This document shows positions 8,629 through 16,088 of a stretch of 64,000 bases of DNA, piece by piece (position 1 is the first letter of the stretch; each line of letters opens with the position of its first letter). The notes under the pieces are model-generated. The model made no database searches, was not told the origin of the DNA, and worked only from the letters and a program-made list of their open reading frames with translations. The stretch lies in NCBI RefSeq assembly GCF_001425705.1, contig NZ_LMDC01000028.1:1061119-1125118 (forward strand). Direction: 5' to 3'. The position numbers were made by a program, and so were the translations under genes. This stretch comes from Pelomonas sp. Root1217 (lineage in GTDB: Bacteria > Pseudomonadota > Gammaproteobacteria > Burkholderiales > Burkholderiaceae_C).

Positions 8629-9236
8629 TGCGCCGGACCCGGTTGCAGCGGCTCAGCCAGGGCGATGATGGGCGCCGTGCGCAGGGCAGCCAGGCCGCGA
8701 GCGTCGACACGCAGCAGCCAGGCGCCGGTCTCGGTGGGCCCGGCGACGACACCGGCGCCCTGGGCTTTCAGCAGTTCCCGCACCGCCTTCTCGGTGGTGC
8801 CGGGCTTGAACATCACCAGGGCATCCGCCACGACCGGCACGCTGCCGCTGGCGGACAGGCCCTGGTAGGCCGGCTCGTCGGAGCGCGGCGCCAGCACCAG
8901 GAACAGCAACAACGCGACGGCCGCGCCCTGCAGGCCCAGGGCCCAGGGCATCCAACGCGGCGCACGGACAGGTTTTGCCTTGAGCGGCTGCATCAGCGCA
9001 TGCATCTTTGCCAGTCCCGCCTCGACGTCGCCGCTGTGCAGCGGAGCACCGGCCACGCTCAGCAGCGTCTGCATGGGCTGCTCGGCCGCCAGCTCGTTGC
9101 GGCAGGCGGCGCAATGCAGCAGATGGCGCTGCACGGTGTCCATTTCGTCACCAGCCAGCTGACCGCGCGCATACCAGGGCAGCAAGGCCTGCATGGCTGC
9201 ATGCTCATCAGGTTCCATCGGGATCACCACACTCAT
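8625..9236 (-). CDS. Transmembrane anti-sigma factor, zf-HC2 type, with propeptide-like periplasmic domain
   Basis: A 203-residue protein with an N-terminal anti-sigma zinc finger (His38-x3-Cys42-x2-Cys45), a single transmembrane helix at about 97-116, and a periplasmic domain of about 85 residues. The last part (VMFKPGTTEKAVREL, then GAWLLRV, then IIALAEPL) has the beta-alpha-beta-beta-alpha-beta pattern and wording of I9-type subtilase propeptides. Family knowledge says the zinc finger holds the cognate ECF sigma factor at the membrane until a signal releases it. The ATG overlaps the sigma stop (TGATG); a GTG one codon upstream is possible. The adjacent S8 protease could be the partner of the periplasmic domain. 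Confidence 0.85.
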   Translation of the reverse strand: MSVVIPMEPDEHAAMQALLPWYARGQLAGDEMDTVQRHLLHCAACRNELAAEQPMQTLLSVAGAPLHSGDVEAGLAKMHALMQPLKAKPVRAPRWMPWALGLQGAAVALLLFLVLAPRSDEPAYQGLSASGSVPVVADALVMFKPGTTEKAVRELLKAQGAGVVAGPTETGAWLLRVDARGLAALRTAPIIALAEPLQPGPAQ

Positions 9237-9871
9237 CACAGTTCTCCTTGCTCCAGCCCGGCGAGGTCGTCGAGCAGGAGGCGCAGCCGGCGCCGGGCGT
9301 AAAACATCCGCGTCTTCACGGTCTCAGGCGGGCAGCCGACGACGTCGGCGATTTCGGCATAGGCCATGTCATGGAAGTAGCACAGCTCCACGACGGCGCG
9401 GTGCTCCGGTGACAGCTCGGCCATCGCTCCGCGCAGCCGGCCGCGCAGCTGTTCCAGCCCCAGGCGCTGCTCGGGCCCAGGCCCGGGGTCGGACGGCTCC
9501 TCCACGCTGTCGCCGTCCACCGGCAGGTCCTGGCGGCTGAGCGCCTTCAGGGCCTTGCGATAGGCGATGCCGAAGATCCAGGTCGACAGCTTGCTGCGCC
9601 CGTCGAAGCTGTCGGCGCGCTGCCAGACCACCATCAGGGTGTCGTTCAGCACCTCCTCGATGGCCTCCGGCTGGCGCATCAGATGCGACAGAAAGCGCCA
9701 CAGCCTGGGGTGGTAAACCCGATAAAGGGCGTCGAATTCAGCCCGCTGGCCGCGCTTGATGCCCTCCAGCAGGGTCAGTTCCAGCGCCTCGGCCGCCGGC
9801 CCGCGGGCAGAAGCAGCCGGTACTGCCGGGGCGTCATCGCGCTTTTTTCTGATGCTCGGCCACTTCAACAT
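9236..9871 (-). CDS. ECF-type RNA polymerase sigma factor
   Basis: A 211-residue sigma-70-family protein with region 2 (about 50-120: FDALYRVYHPRLWRFL, EEVLNDTLMVVWQRADSF) and region 4 (about 150-205: LSPEHRAVVELCYFHDMAYAEIADVVGCPPETVKTRMFYARRRL). The start is uncertain: the ATG at 9871 is chosen, but a TTG at 9928 is in frame and no strong ribosome site separates them. It is the first gene of the minus-strand run and is coupled to its anti-sigma factor. Together they probably control the protease, outer-membrane and radical SAM genes downstream in the same direction. Confidence 0.88.
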   Translation of the reverse strand: MLKWPSIRKKRDDAPAVPAASARGPAAEALELTLLEGIKRGQRAEFDALYRVYHPRLWRFLSHLMRQPEAIEEVLNDTLMVVWQRADSFDGRSKLSTWIFGIAYRKALKALSRQDLPVDGDSVEEPSDPGPGPEQRLGLEQLRGRLRGAMAELSPEHRAVVELCYFHDMAYAEIADVVGCPPETVKTRMFYARRRLRLLLDDLAGLEQGEL

Positions 9872-9955
9872 GCTCGCCACACGGGGTTCCAATGCGCATG
9901 AGTCCCGGCTCGGGGCCAGGAGGTTCAAAGCGATGGTAGCGAGCCCCCCCCCGAA

Positions 9956-10106
9956 ACCGGGTTTTGCGGGCCGAGCGACGGGCCGCTCCCTAGCCGGCCC
10001 GCGTTGGCGATGTGCTCGTGGCTCAATGCCGCGAGCATCGCCGTCCCCTCGGGGGACCGGCCAGACTCGCTCGCGTTCAGCGATGCGAGGTTGGACGAGG
10101 GGCAGT
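9956..10106 (-). repeat. Structured intergenic repeat, copy A
   Basis: Read on the minus strand, this stretch starts directly after the stop codon of the protease-nuclease gene and matches the element at 54780-54925 over its whole length with few changes. Both contain three hairpins in the same order: GTCCCC-CGA-GGGGAC, a 9-base arm pair around ATYGA, and CGGGCCG...CGGCCCG. In this copy the second stem carries one mismatch. It may act as a transcription end or RNA-processing signal, or be a dispersed non-coding element. Confidence 0.8.
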
Positions 10107-12317
10107 TCAAGCCAGGCCGGCCAACGTCATTTCGTGCAGCCAGTGCGATTCGGCAAAGCCCTTGGTGTCATAGAGCTTCTTAAGCCGCGCGGTGGGCACC
10201 GGCAGCTTGCAGGTGGCCGCGGTGAAGTTCTGCTCGCCCTTGCCTTCCTTCCAGGCCGACTGCCAGACCGTCGCCAGCGTGACAGCGCCGTCGGCCATGC
10301 GGTTCATGGTGCGCTCGCCCAGTGCGGCCCACATCGCCGCCGACTGGCCGCGGCCATGCACCCGGCGGTAGACCTCCAGCACCTCCTCGGGCGGCAACTC
10401 CTCGATGGTGCGGCGCATCAGCTGCACGACGGCGTCCGCCGCGGCCATGGAGCCCTTGAACAGCGGGCGCTTCGCCGCCGCACCCACGCGCTGCTTGACG
10501 CCGACCACCACCTCGTCGGCCGCCTGGTTCAGCATGTCGTCCTCGTAGACGGCGTGCACCTTGTCGTCGTCGGCGTCGTCCGCCTGGCCATGGTGCAGAT
10601 GCGAGACATGCAGGGGCTGGCAGGCATCGCCGATGTAGTGGGCCAGCACGCCGGCGGCGCAGACGTAGGCGTCGAGCTGCTTGGCGGCAGCGGCCTGCAC
10701 CATGACCTTGTAGAGCTCGGCAACGCGAAAAGGCAGCGCGCCACGCTGCGCGGGTTTGCGGGCGGGGTCGATGCTGCTGTAGAACTGGTCCCACACCTGC
10801 GGGTCGCGCGACGCCGAGTCCTGCTGCCAGAGCTGGATCAGCGTCCTGCCCTGGAAGGTGGGCCCACGGCCGGGCTCGTCCATGTCGGCGAAGTGGTTGG
10901 CCTTGTCCTTGCCTCGGGTGCTGCGCCACACCAGGTCGGGCACATCGGCCAGGGCGATGAATTTGCTCGTCTGGGTGGCACCTGGCAGGTTGCCGGCGGT
11001 GATGTCCTCGTCGCTGACGCCGATGGCCGTCGCATTGGCCTTGAAGACGGCCTTGGCCTTGGCCGTCTGCAGCGCGAAGCAGGCGGCATAACCGATGTTG
11101 TAGTGGCCGACCTTGCCCCAGTAGCGGCTCTGGCCGCTGCGCCAGTCCTCGACGAGCTCGACGTTCAGCGCCTTGCACAGCGAACTGAAGCCGGTGGCCA
11201 GCGCGAACTCGGTGGCGCGGTTCGAATGCAGGGCGCCGAAGCCATGGCCGCCCCATTGCACGGCCAGCGGTCGGAAGTTCACCGGCGCAGGGGCGCCCTG
11301 GTCCTTGGCGGTGCGGTCGGCCACCTCGTCCCAGAACCACACGGCACCGGAGTCGCCCGGGCGCGTCTGCACGGTCTGGCCCGGCCGGCGCGGGCCGATG
11401 AGGAATTCCGCCAGCGCGTCCACGCCGCCCACGCTGGCATGGCGGTAGAACAGCCCGTGCACGCAGCCCTCGGTGCGGATGCCACCCGGCAGCTCCGTGA
11501 ACAGCGGGCAGCCGATCAGGTTGAGGCTCATCTTGTCGGAGCTCAGGTCGATGACGGGGCCGAAACCGCCGACGCCCAGGTACTGGGAATTGGTCGAGCC
11601 GATGCTGTCGAGTTTGACGAGGGCGGCGTCCAGCGTCAGCCGGGTATCGCGGCCGGCAAAGCCGGGGTAGATGTCGGCCAGCGGCAGCGCGTCGACGCTG
11701 CGCGACGTGATGTGCCCAATGCCGACCTTCTTGCCACGCGGCAGCGCAAAGACTGGCGCGCCGGGCTCGGTGCCCGAGGTCACGTGGCGGCTGACGAGGG
11801 CGAAGGCGCAGGCGCCGTCCTCGACGATGGCCGAGGCGACGCCCATGCGCGTCGCGCCCTGGTCGGCCACATGGACCTGGAAATTGGGGCCGAACTTGTC
11901 CGCGGCATAGAGGGCCGTGTCGGCCGGTGGCAGGTTGGCCACGCGCCGCTGCACGAGCACGGGGCAGGTGCGCACCTGGCGGCCGTCGGGCAGGTAGAGC
12001 ACCGGCGGCACCGCCAGCTCGGGGTGGCGGGACAGCGTCTTGCGGTCCAGCCATTCGGTGACGAAGACCAGCACGCAGGGCCAGGACCAGGGCCGGAAAT
12101 TGCTGTTGTCCAGCGTCCGGGGGCCGAGCTCCTTGCCGGTCTGCTCGGCATGCTCGTCCGCATAGTTGGGATCGTCCAGCCGGATGCGGTAGCGGCCCAT
12201 GGCCGTGCCGATGACGGTCGGCAGGTTGGCGATGTGGACGTGGTACTGGTCGCGCGCCTCCAGCAGGTCGCGCACGCTCAGGGTGCGCGGGTCGGCGCGG
12301 CGGATGAAGCGGTCCAT
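10107..12317 (-). CDS. Fusion of trypsin-like protease and S1/P1-nuclease (zinc PLC-like) domains
   Basis: A 736-residue protein without signal peptide or membrane helix. Residues 1-140 are unassigned. About 150-385 look like a trypsin-fold protease: His178 (LVSRHVTSG), Asp230 (LDAALVKLD) and Ser323 (PGDSGAVW). From residue 400 the sequence follows the S1/P1 nuclease and phospholipase C family: W400-G-x-x-G-H405, Asp458, His475 (NHFAD), His560 and Asp564 and His570 (HYIGDACQPLH), His588 and Glu592 (VHAVYED), which matches the order of the nine zinc ligands of P1 nuclease. In that family the Trp is the N-terminal residue of the mature enzyme. The start at 12317 follows GGGAGA; 12 more residues are possible. 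Transcribed divergently from the Mla operon. Confidence 0.82.
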   Translation of the reverse strand: MDRFIRRADPRTLSVRDLLEARDQYHVHIANLPTVIGTAMGRYRIRLDDPNYADEHAEQTGKELGPRTLDNSNFRPWSWPCVLVFVTEWLDRKTLSRHPELAVPPVLYLPDGRQVRTCPVLVQRRVANLPPADTALYAADKFGPNFQVHVADQGATRMGVASAIVEDGACAFALVSRHVTSGTEPGAPVFALPRGKKVGIGHITSRSVDALPLADIYPGFAGRDTRLTLDAALVKLDSIGSTNSQYLGVGGFGPVIDLSSDKMSLNLIGCPLFTELPGGIRTEGCVHGLFYRHASVGGVDALAEFLIGPRRPGQTVQTRPGDSGAVWFWDEVADRTAKDQGAPAPVNFRPLAVQWGGHGFGALHSNRATEFALATGFSSLCKALNVELVEDWRSGQSRYWGKVGHYNIGYAACFALQTAKAKAVFKANATAIGVSDEDITAGNLPGATQTSKFIALADVPDLVWRSTRGKDKANHFADMDEPGRGPTFQGRTLIQLWQQDSASRDPQVWDQFYSSIDPARKPAQRGALPFRVAELYKVMVQAAAAKQLDAYVCAAGVLAHYIGDACQPLHVSHLHHGQADDADDDKVHAVYEDDMLNQAADEVVVGVKQRVGAAAKRPLFKGSMAAADAVVQLMRRTIEELPPEEVLEVYRRVHGRGQSAAMWAALGERTMNRMADGAVTLATVWQSAWKEGKGEQNFTAATCKLPVPTARLKKLYDTKGFAESHWLHEMTLAGLA

Positions 12318-12333
12318 GGGGTCTCCCGAAAGC

Positions 12334-12389
12334 GAGGAGAGTGTCGGCGCCACCTACGGCGCCGGCAAAGCCATTGGCACCCTCTCCTC
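12334..12389. repeat. Inverted repeat in the divergent promoter region
   Basis: GAGGAGAG at 12334-12341 and CTCTCCTC at 12382-12389 form a perfect 8-base inverted repeat around a 40-base interval that also holds two GGCGCC palindromes. It lies between the divergent starts of the protease-nuclease gene (12317) and the MlaE-type gene (12421). It could be a regulator site serving either promoter; no partner is identified. Confidence 0.35.
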
Positions 12390-12420
12390 ATCAAGACTTG
12401 GGAGGCGCTATCGTTGCGGC

Positions 12421-13599
12421 ATGAGCGAAGCCGGCGCCTTGCCCCTGGACAACCCGATTGCAGTCGGGACCGGTGAATCTCCCGACGCCGCGCCACAGCT
12501 CGTTGCGGGCGGCACCGAGGCCGGCGGCGCGCGTGAATGGCGGGTCAGCGGTGACTGGACGGTGCTGGCCCTGCGCGAGCGCTACGACGAGTTCCGCCAG
12601 CGGGTGGCTGCCGCCGTTGCCGAGACCCCCGATGCGCTGTGGGACCTGCGCACCCTGGGGCGACTGGACACCGCCGGAGCGCTGACGCTGTGGCAGGGCT
12701 GGGGCCGCAAGCCGCCGCGGCGGCTGCTGTGGCTGCCCGAGCACGTGACGCTGTTCTCGCAGTTCATGCAGCCCACTGCCTTCCCGAAGCGCAAGCGCAG
12801 CCTCGGCCCCGGGCTGGAACTGGCCAGCCTGAAGACCCTGGCCTTCGCCCGCCATGGCATCGACATCGTCGCCCTGGTGGGCCGACTGCTGCTGGACTTC
12901 GTGCAGATGCTGCGCCACCCCTCGCTGATCGGCTGGCGCGAGATCTCGGCCAATGTCTACCGCACCGGTGCCCAGGCGTTGCCGATCACGGCCCTGGTGG
13001 GCTTTCTCGTCGGGCTGACGCTGTCCTATCTGATCTCGAGGCAGTTGAAAGCCTACGGCGCCGACATCTTCGTCATCAACATCCTCGGCCTGGCGGTACT
13101 GCGCGAGCTTGGACCGCTGCTGGCGGCCATCATCGTCGCCGGCCGCTCGGGTTCGGCGATGACGGCGCAGATCGGTGTCATGCGGGTCACGCAGGAGCTG
13201 GACGCGCTGTCGGTCATGGGCATCTCGCACACGGTGCGCCTGGTGGCGCCCAAGGTCATCGCGCTGTCCATCTCGCTGCCGCTCGTGGCGGTGTGGACGA
13301 GCGCCCTGATGCTGTTGGGCGGCATGGCGGCGGCCCGCGCCCAGCTGGGGCTGGACCCGACGCAGTTCCTGCACACCCTGCCCAGCGTCGTCGAGCCGGT
13401 CAACCTGTGGCTGGGCTGGGCCAAGTCCATCCTCTTCGGCGGGCTCATCGCGCTGCTGGCCTGCCATTTCGGGCTGCGCGTGAAACCCAATACCGAGAGC
13501 CTGGGCCAGAGCGTCACGCAGTCGGTCGTCACGGCCATCACGCTGGTCATCGTCGTCGACGCAGTGTTCGCAGTCTTGTTCTCCACCGTAGGCGTTTGA
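12421..13599 (+). CDS. MlaE/YrbE-type ABC permease of an MCE lipid transporter
   Basis: A 392-residue inner-membrane protein. An N-terminal soluble STAS-like segment (about 35-110: WRVSGDWTVLAL, DALWDLRTLGRLDTAGAL) precedes the MlaE permease domain (about 145-390) with roughly five hydrophobic segments and the conserved ALREL-type loop (AVLRELGPLLAAIIVAGRSGSAMTA, the coupling helix region). It pairs with the ATPase one base downstream. Family role: retrograde or anterograde phospholipid movement between inner and outer membrane. A longer upstream frame is shadow of the divergent gene. Fusion of a STAS domain to the permease is common in this subfamily, replacing a separate MlaB. Confidence 0.9.
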   Translation: MSEAGALPLDNPIAVGTGESPDAAPQLVAGGTEAGGAREWRVSGDWTVLALRERYDEFRQRVAAAVAETPDALWDLRTLGRLDTAGALTLWQGWGRKPPRRLLWLPEHVTLFSQFMQPTAFPKRKRSLGPGLELASLKTLAFARHGIDIVALVGRLLLDFVQMLRHPSLIGWREISANVYRTGAQALPITALVGFLVGLTLSYLISRQLKAYGADIFVINILGLAVLRELGPLLAAIIVAGRSGSAMTAQIGVMRVTQELDALSVMGISHTVRLVAPKVIALSISLPLVAVWTSALMLLGGMAAARAQLGLDPTQFLHTLPSVVEPVNLWLGWAKSILFGGLIALLACHFGLRVKPNTESLGQSVTQSVVTAITLVIVVDAVFAVLFSTVGV

Positions 13600-13600
13600 G

Positions 13601-14449
13601 ATGGAAAACCTGGAACCCATCATCGAAGTCGAGAACGTGACCACGGCCTATGGCGGCCATGTCATCCATCGCAACCTCAACCTGACCGTGCACCGCGGCG
13701 AGGTGGTGGCGCTGATCGGCGGCTCGGGCTCGGGCAAGACAACGCTGCTGCGCCTGCTCCTCGGCCTGGAAGTGCCCCAGGCCGGCAGCGTCAAGATCTT
13801 CGGCCACCCCTTGGGCCGCTGCGCGGTGCGCGACCTGGAGTGCGTGCGCTACCGCTGGGGCGTGCTGTTCCAGGCCGGCGCGCTGTTCTCGGCGCTGAGC
13901 GTCTACGACAACGTCGCCTTGCCCCTGCGCGAACTCAAGAGCGTGCCGGCCGACCTCGTCAAGCCGCTGGTCATGCTCAAGCTGGCGCAGGTCGGCCTCA
14001 AGCCCGAGGACGCGCTGAAGCGCCCGGCCGAGCTGTCGGGCGGCATGGTCAAGCGCGTGTCACTGGCGCGGGCGCTGATCCTGGACCCGCAGCTGCTGTT
14101 CCTGGACGAACCCACCGCCGGCCTGGACCCCGACAGCGCCAAGCAGTTCGTCAAGCTGCTGCGCCGGCTGCGCCAGGAGCTGGGCCTGACCGTCGTCATG
14201 GTCACGCACGATGTCGACACCCTGTTCGCCGTCGTCGACCGTGTCGCCGTGCTGGCCGACCAACGCATCATCGCCAGCGGCCCACTGTCCGAGGTCGCGC
14301 GCCTGCCGCATTCCTTTGTGCGCAACTTCTTCCTCGGCCATGTCGAGCGCTGCGCCGAGGAAGATGTGCGGCGTTTCCGCCTCAGCCTGGACGACACCAG
14401 CGATGAGGGCGGCGTGCCGGCCGTACTGCGAGAAGACGCTAACGTCTGA
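13601..14449 (+). CDS. MlaF-type ABC transporter ATPase
   Basis: A 282-residue ABC ATPase. Walker A is GGSGSGKTT at about 45-53, the signature is ELSGGMVKR, Walker B is LLFLDEPTAGLDP, and the switch histidine is in VVMVTHD. The Q-loop reads GVLFQAGALFSALSVYDNV, typical for MlaF-type proteins. It starts one base after the permease stop. It energises the lipid transporter formed with the MlaE and MlaD-like proteins, on the cytoplasmic face. Confidence 0.93.
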   Translation: MENLEPIIEVENVTTAYGGHVIHRNLNLTVHRGEVVALIGGSGSGKTTLLRLLLGLEVPQAGSVKIFGHPLGRCAVRDLECVRYRWGVLFQAGALFSALSVYDNVALPLRELKSVPADLVKPLVMLKLAQVGLKPEDALKRPAELSGGMVKRVSLARALILDPQLLFLDEPTAGLDPDSAKQFVKLLRRLRQELGLTVVMVTHDVDTLFAVVDRVAVLADQRIIASGPLSEVARLPHSFVRNFFLGHVERCAEEDVRRFRLSLDDTSDEGGVPAVLREDANV

Positions 14450-14460
14450 ACAAAATGAAT

Positions 14461-14536
14461 CAACCCCCACGCTCGCTTTGCTCGCTGCCCCCCGAGGGGG
14501 CGCGTCAGTGCCTTCGGACGGCCGGGCGCCACTGAC
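14461..14536 (+). repeat. GC-rich intergenic repeat inside the MCE operon
   Basis: The gap between the ATPase and MlaD-like genes holds an element with CCCCC-CGA-GGGGG and a 7-base stem GTCAGTG (14504-14510) / CACTGAC (14530-14536) that ends on the base before the MlaD start codon. Its opening CCCCCACGCTCGCT...GCTCGC is a wording I know from many Burkholderiales intergenic regions. It resembles in layout, but is not a close copy of, the elements at 9956 and 54780. No Shine-Dalgarno sequence is visible for the gene that follows. Confidence 0.6.
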
Positions 14537-15493
14537 ATGGAAAACAAAGCCCACGCCTTGGCCGCCGGCCTCTTTCTGCTGCTGCTTGGCCTCATGCTGG
14601 CAGCCAGCGTCGCCTGGTTCCAGGGCGACCGTACCGAGCGCGTGCGCTACACCGTCGTCGCCCGCAGCGGCGTGCCCGGCTTGAACCTGAAGGCGCCGGT
14701 CAAGCTGCGCGGTGTCGAGGTGGGCTACGTCGAGACGATTGGCTTCGACCCGGCCGATCCGCGCCAGATCCTCGTCGGCATCGCCGTCGATGCGGCCGCG
14801 CCCGTGTCGACCCAAACCTATGCGCAGCTCGGCCTGCAGGGCGTCACGGGTCTGTCCTTTGTCGGCCTGGAAGAGGCTGATACCAAGGGCACCCTACAGC
14901 GCGCTACACCCGGCACCCGCCTCGCGCTGCGGCCCACGCTGCTGGATCGCCTGGCCGAGAGCGGGCCGGGCCTGATCGCCGGCTTTGCCGAGACGGCCAA
15001 CCGGCTCAACGCCCTGCTCAGCGACGACAACCGCGCCCAGCTCGGCAAGACGCTCGCCGAGCTGCAGCAGGCTGCCGGCGACACCAGCAAGCTGATGGCC
15101 GCCCTGCAACCTGGCGCCCGCGAGCTGCCGGCGCTGCTGAAGGACGCCGACACCACCGCCCAGCGCGCCCAGGCCGCGCTGATCCGCATCGAGGCACTGG
15201 CCGCCGACGGCCAGTTGCTCGCCCAGGACCTGAAGGCCCGCACCAAGGCGCTGGACCAGCTGGAGGCGGCCGCCGCCCAGGTGCAGGCCACCAGCCGCAA
15301 CCTCGAGCTCGCGCTGGTCGGCGACGCGCCGCCGCGCACCCGCCCCGTGCTGGCTGACGTGTCAGCCGCCAGCCGCAGCATCGAGCGTGCCGCCAACGAC
15401 CTCGGCGACCAGCCGCAGAGCCTGCTGTTCGGCCGCAGTGCGCGGCCGCCCGGGCCCGGCGAGGCCGGCTTTGCAGAGCGCCTGAAGAAATGA
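14537..15493 (+). CDS. MlaD-type MCE substrate-binding protein
   Basis: A 318-residue protein with one N-terminal membrane anchor (about 8-27) and an MCE domain (about 36-115: RSGVPGLNLKAPVKLRGVEVGYVETI, LGLQGVTGLSFVGLE). The rest is long alpha-helical sequence (DDNRAQLGKTLAELQQAAGD, LPALLKDADTTAQRAQAALIRIEAL) as seen in PqiB- and Mce-type needles. It should form a periplasmic hexameric channel handing lipid to or from the ATPase/permease complex. Its stop overlaps the next gene by ATGA. The start codon is preceded directly by a hairpin rather than a clear ribosome site. Confidence 0.9.
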   Translation: MENKAHALAAGLFLLLLGLMLAASVAWFQGDRTERVRYTVVARSGVPGLNLKAPVKLRGVEVGYVETIGFDPADPRQILVGIAVDAAAPVSTQTYAQLGLQGVTGLSFVGLEEADTKGTLQRATPGTRLALRPTLLDRLAESGPGLIAGFAETANRLNALLSDDNRAQLGKTLAELQQAAGDTSKLMAALQPGARELPALLKDADTTAQRAQAALIRIEALAADGQLLAQDLKARTKALDQLEAAAAQVQATSRNLELALVGDAPPRTRPVLADVSAASRSIERAANDLGDQPQSLLFGRSARPPGPGEAGFAERLKK

Positions 15494-16068
15494 AAGCAAC
15501 ATCGATCCTGCTGGCCGTCGCGCTGGCATTGAGTGCCTGCTCTCTCGCACCGACGGCGCCACCCCGGGCCGTCTATGACCTCGGCCCCGCGCCTGCAGCG
15601 GCCGCCAGTGGTGGTGCGCTGGCCTGGCGCGTAGCCGATGTGACGGCGCCACCCTGGCTGTCGGGCGACGGCATCGCCTATCGCCTCAGCTTTCAGCAGG
15701 CCCAGCGCCTGGAGCATTATCGCGACAGCGTATGGGCTGCGCCACCCGCGGCGCTGCTGACGCAGCGCTTGCGCGAGCAGCTCACAACGCCATCCGCCTG
15801 CAGCGGCAGGCTCGCGCCTCTGCTGGCAGTCAACCTCGACGAGTTCGAGCAGGTGTTCACCAGCCCCACGAGCAGCCAGGTCGTGCTGCGCCTGCATGCG
15901 ACGCTGGGGCCGGCGGGCGGCACCGGCCCCAGCATGCAACGGCACTGGCGCATCGAGCGGCCTGCCGCCACGCCGGACGCACCCGGCGCCGTGCGTGCCA
16001 TGGCCCAGGCGGTGGACGAACTGCTGCCGCAGCTGGCCGAATGGCTGGCGGCATCGGCCTGCCGCTGA
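15490..16068 (+). CDS. ABC-type transport auxiliary lipoprotein (PqiC/DUF330-like)
   Basis: A 192-residue lipoprotein with lipobox LSAC (Cys17 region) and the family opening YDLGP (residues about 30-34) found in PqiC and related MCE-associated lipoproteins. The rest is a small alpha/beta domain ending in AVDELLPQLAEWLAA. It probably sits on the inner leaflet of the outer membrane as the receiving end of the MCE bridge. It overlaps the MlaD-like gene by four bases and closes the operon; the convergent PEP-CTERM gene ends 20 bases later. Confidence 0.82.
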   Translation: MKATSILLAVALALSACSLAPTAPPRAVYDLGPAPAAAASGGALAWRVADVTAPPWLSGDGIAYRLSFQQAQRLEHYRDSVWAAPPAALLTQRLREQLTTPSACSGRLAPLLAVNLDEFEQVFTSPTSSQVVLRLHATLGPAGGTGPSMQRHWRIERPAATPDAPGAVRAMAQAVDELLPQLAEWLAASACR

Positions 16069-16088
16069 GTCCAATGTCGGCTGCCAGC

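Noticed and set aside
9756-12476. 906-codon plus-strand frame
   Set aside because: Lies antisense to the protease-nuclease gene and crosses into the Mla-type gene region. No recognisable domain; typical antisense frame in GC-rich DNA.
13827-14300. Plus- and minus-strand frames inside the MlaF-type gene
   Set aside because: The ABC motifs fix one frame; the others are shadows.
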